Positions 34,101 to 34,559 of a DNA stretch of 34,559 nt are shown in pieces. A program made the position numbers and the translations under genes. The stretch lies in NCBI GenBank assembly GCA_944390535.1, contig CALXQV010000056.1, forward strand, positions 1 to 34,559, given 5' to 3'. The number at the start of each line of letters is the position of its first letter. The first letter of the stretch is position 1. Origin of the DNA: an uncultured Clostridia bacterium (GTDB taxonomy: Bacteria > Bacillota > Clostridia > TANB77 > CAG-508). The notes under the pieces were generated by a model. The model made no database searches and was not told the origin of the DNA. It worked only from the letters and a program-made list of their open reading frames with translations.

Positions 34101-34524
34101 TATAATAAACTGCCCCTTTATTGACTCCACCATCATTTGTTATACAGCCATGTAAAACGCCATTTTCACGATAATTGTATTCGTCTCCATAACTATATCT
34201 TGATGTTTTATAACTTGGATCTACTGAACCAAAAGAAAATATTTTACCATCTTTTGTTGTTTCAATATATAAATAATTACTATAATTATCGTCTGTATAA
34301 AATGTATATGCTTCTCCTCCAAATGCTGATGGTGTTGTTAGTTTGGGCTCTCCTAATACTTTCTTTATATCATCTATTGTAGTTGTGGTTGTTACCTCGA
34401 TATGATAATTTCCTGTTCCTACACTAATTAATAAGTCAGAGCTTTCTGCATTTACTACAATATTAAATGATAAACTAAATAACATCATCATTATTATTAA
34501 AGTAATAAATAATTTCTTTTTCAT
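31195..34524 (-). CDS. Secreted CAP-domain protein with Ig-like and two dockerin-like modules
   Basis: A 1109-residue secreted protein. Signal peptide at residues 1-26 (LFITLIIMMMLFSLSFNIVVNA). Residues about 30-150 resemble the CAP-associated N-terminal domain. A CAP/SCP domain covers about 350-495 (ITDYVNAIRIAAGLEEV, AENLGY, FSHRAKILDPGYTKFGYGI). Two Ig-like modules follow (about 620-800). Next is a dockerin-like pair (GDIDRNGKFDASD and GDVDGNGVVNAND, about 805-865), another Big_2 module, a short carboxypeptidase-regulatory-like segment, and a second dockerin-like pair at the C-terminus (GDINQDGIVNAVD and GDVNKDGIFNVVD, about 1047-1105). The Asp/Asn loops fit calcium binding. There is no sorting signal or membrane anchor, so it could be held on the surface by the neighbouring cohesin-like protein. 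AAGGGG lies upstream of the ATG. Confidence 0.87.
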   Translation of the reverse strand: MKKKLFITLIIMMMLFSLSFNIVVNAESSDLLISVGTGNYHIEVTTTTTIDDIKKVLGEPKLTTPSAFGGEAYTFYTDDNYSNYLYIETTKDGKIFSFGSVDPSYKTSRYSYGDEYNYRENGVLHGCITNDGGVNKGAVYYNKTEYEFEYSNIYPVFEENYKNNEEKYLKGLSQQAILMYNAFSTQLGYKVDLKFDEEIFYINEQLKEFGSSIREYVLDMNKLNYLKSMGIKGNTELHNGSYYIMNPMEFASLAINNKSSNYGDKLLAVFDYNTETKLLSAVSISEELFKRYDEIELTTEEKTKLLAGREKYKQAIENLYKEDGLYDIEPQSTEITTLTAGELKQSKKQGITDYVNAIRIAAGLEEVSLDEEAFNVAQHISTLISYRLTELGLPIQHYPPKPDGLSDEYYNIAVRHETGFAENLGYSATSSTEKTMMKHINLFLDDSTETPQVFSHRAKILDPGYTKFGYGISHFTFSNEFAGSRKTNVFLEAWPAKGITFLESLANDSKRFTWSARFVDKYTVTDNTTVTVKCLNTGDIWNFTEEVGNTNSSVYFKRFMDSIQSINNKVVFYNSEIVPEEGYVYEITVHGLTENSTNQEVDYTYRSAFEYADEENYQGSDSYLTIEVDETNMQKVEGKENTYTMPVGQEIKLNVKESTPAKDNKVTWISSNEEVTITQNGIIMANGAIDEEVIISVSYDSSNIGTSITVIPTNYIPEGHKIKLNYGKYQLNSLDESFVLKDEYLPSTFITWTSSNEKVATVDSKGVVTPKSGGFVKIKASSEEYGEAECWVYVCVLRTLSNGNKAYAGDIDRNGKFDASDSALIMDMYSKVNLTEDEKILGDVDGNGVVNANDAAMVSDIYLYGGFTPGKYNPIIRISLTPTIIILEKEGDRKKCTPIIVTEDMSKECTDSENLIWKSSNEQIATVDQDGYITAISGGKVTITATSLNGIAGSLEIVSNAPVKTQTITGEIKAFDKENDIKIEVLEKDTNTVINEMTLKGDATSYNIDGIPQGNYILKVTQNNVTREYDVIVENQPIKQDIEVYLKGDINQDGIVNAVDVSYGMRGIIHKIELTKLEKEIGDVNKDGIFNVVDVNDIMRYVIGKKDNL

Positions 34525-34559
34525 ATCTTTCCCCTTTACATTTCATCTATTTTTCCTTC

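Noticed and set aside
1..34559. CRISPR array or tRNA/rRNA genes
   Set aside because: No regularly spaced direct repeats and no cloverleaf or rRNA sequence was seen on either strand by eye.

Overview
The window is about 34.5 kb of very AT-rich DNA. Strong AGGAGG-type ribosome binding sites, consensus sigma-A promoters and the gene content point to a low-GC Clostridia-type Firmicute, probably a gut anaerobe. Supporting families are a VanW-domain protein, a SpoVB-like flippase, the radical SAM/DUF4130 pair, a class B sortase and Big_2 surface proteins. I cannot name the species. TGA is an ordinary stop here: the DUF5662 gene and the flippase gene both end in TGA.

Layout. Positions 1-2760 hold the start of rpmF (L32), a DUF5662 gene and asnB. 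Positions 2760-4560 are an islet: a DinD/BRO-N gene with its own strong promoter and dyad operator, bracketed by the real asnB 3' end and a 72-bp diverged second copy of it. Positions 4560-8056 are a two-gene glycan operon (GH144-like enzyme, then GH3 beta-glucosidase). Next come a small orphan gene, dxr, another orphan, and a miaB-mutS pair in which mutS carries an in-frame TGA. Positions 14955-17106 hold an unknown gene, rpmE (L31), a small membrane protein and a VanW-family protein. A 296-bp fold-back element separates vanW from a SpoVB-like flippase gene broken by a one-base insertion. Then follow a separate small transcription unit (promoter, four-hairpin leader, 41-codon ORF, long palindrome), an FtsZ without a C-terminal tail, a two-OB-fold SSB-like protein, the radical SAM/DUF4130 pair, a second inverted-repeat element, and an ABC exporter.

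The right end (27.1-34.5 kb) is one functional block, all on the minus strand. It comprises a secreted CAP-domain protein with two dockerin-like modules, a cell-wall protein with a cohesin-like module, nine Ig-like repeats and an SPKTG sorting signal, and a class B sortase. The simplest reading is that the sortase anchors the cohesin-bearing stalk and the stalk can capture dockerin-bearing secreted proteins, a cellulosome-like arrangement with a CAP protein as cargo. Binding is inferred from domain resemblance only.

Points most worth following are this sortase/cohesin/dockerin cluster, the structured 19.0-19.3 kb unit whose leader hides its own Shine-Dalgarno in a GCAA-capped hairpin, the tail-less FtsZ, the mutS nonsense codon, and the two inverted-repeat elements sharing TTGGGGACG ends.
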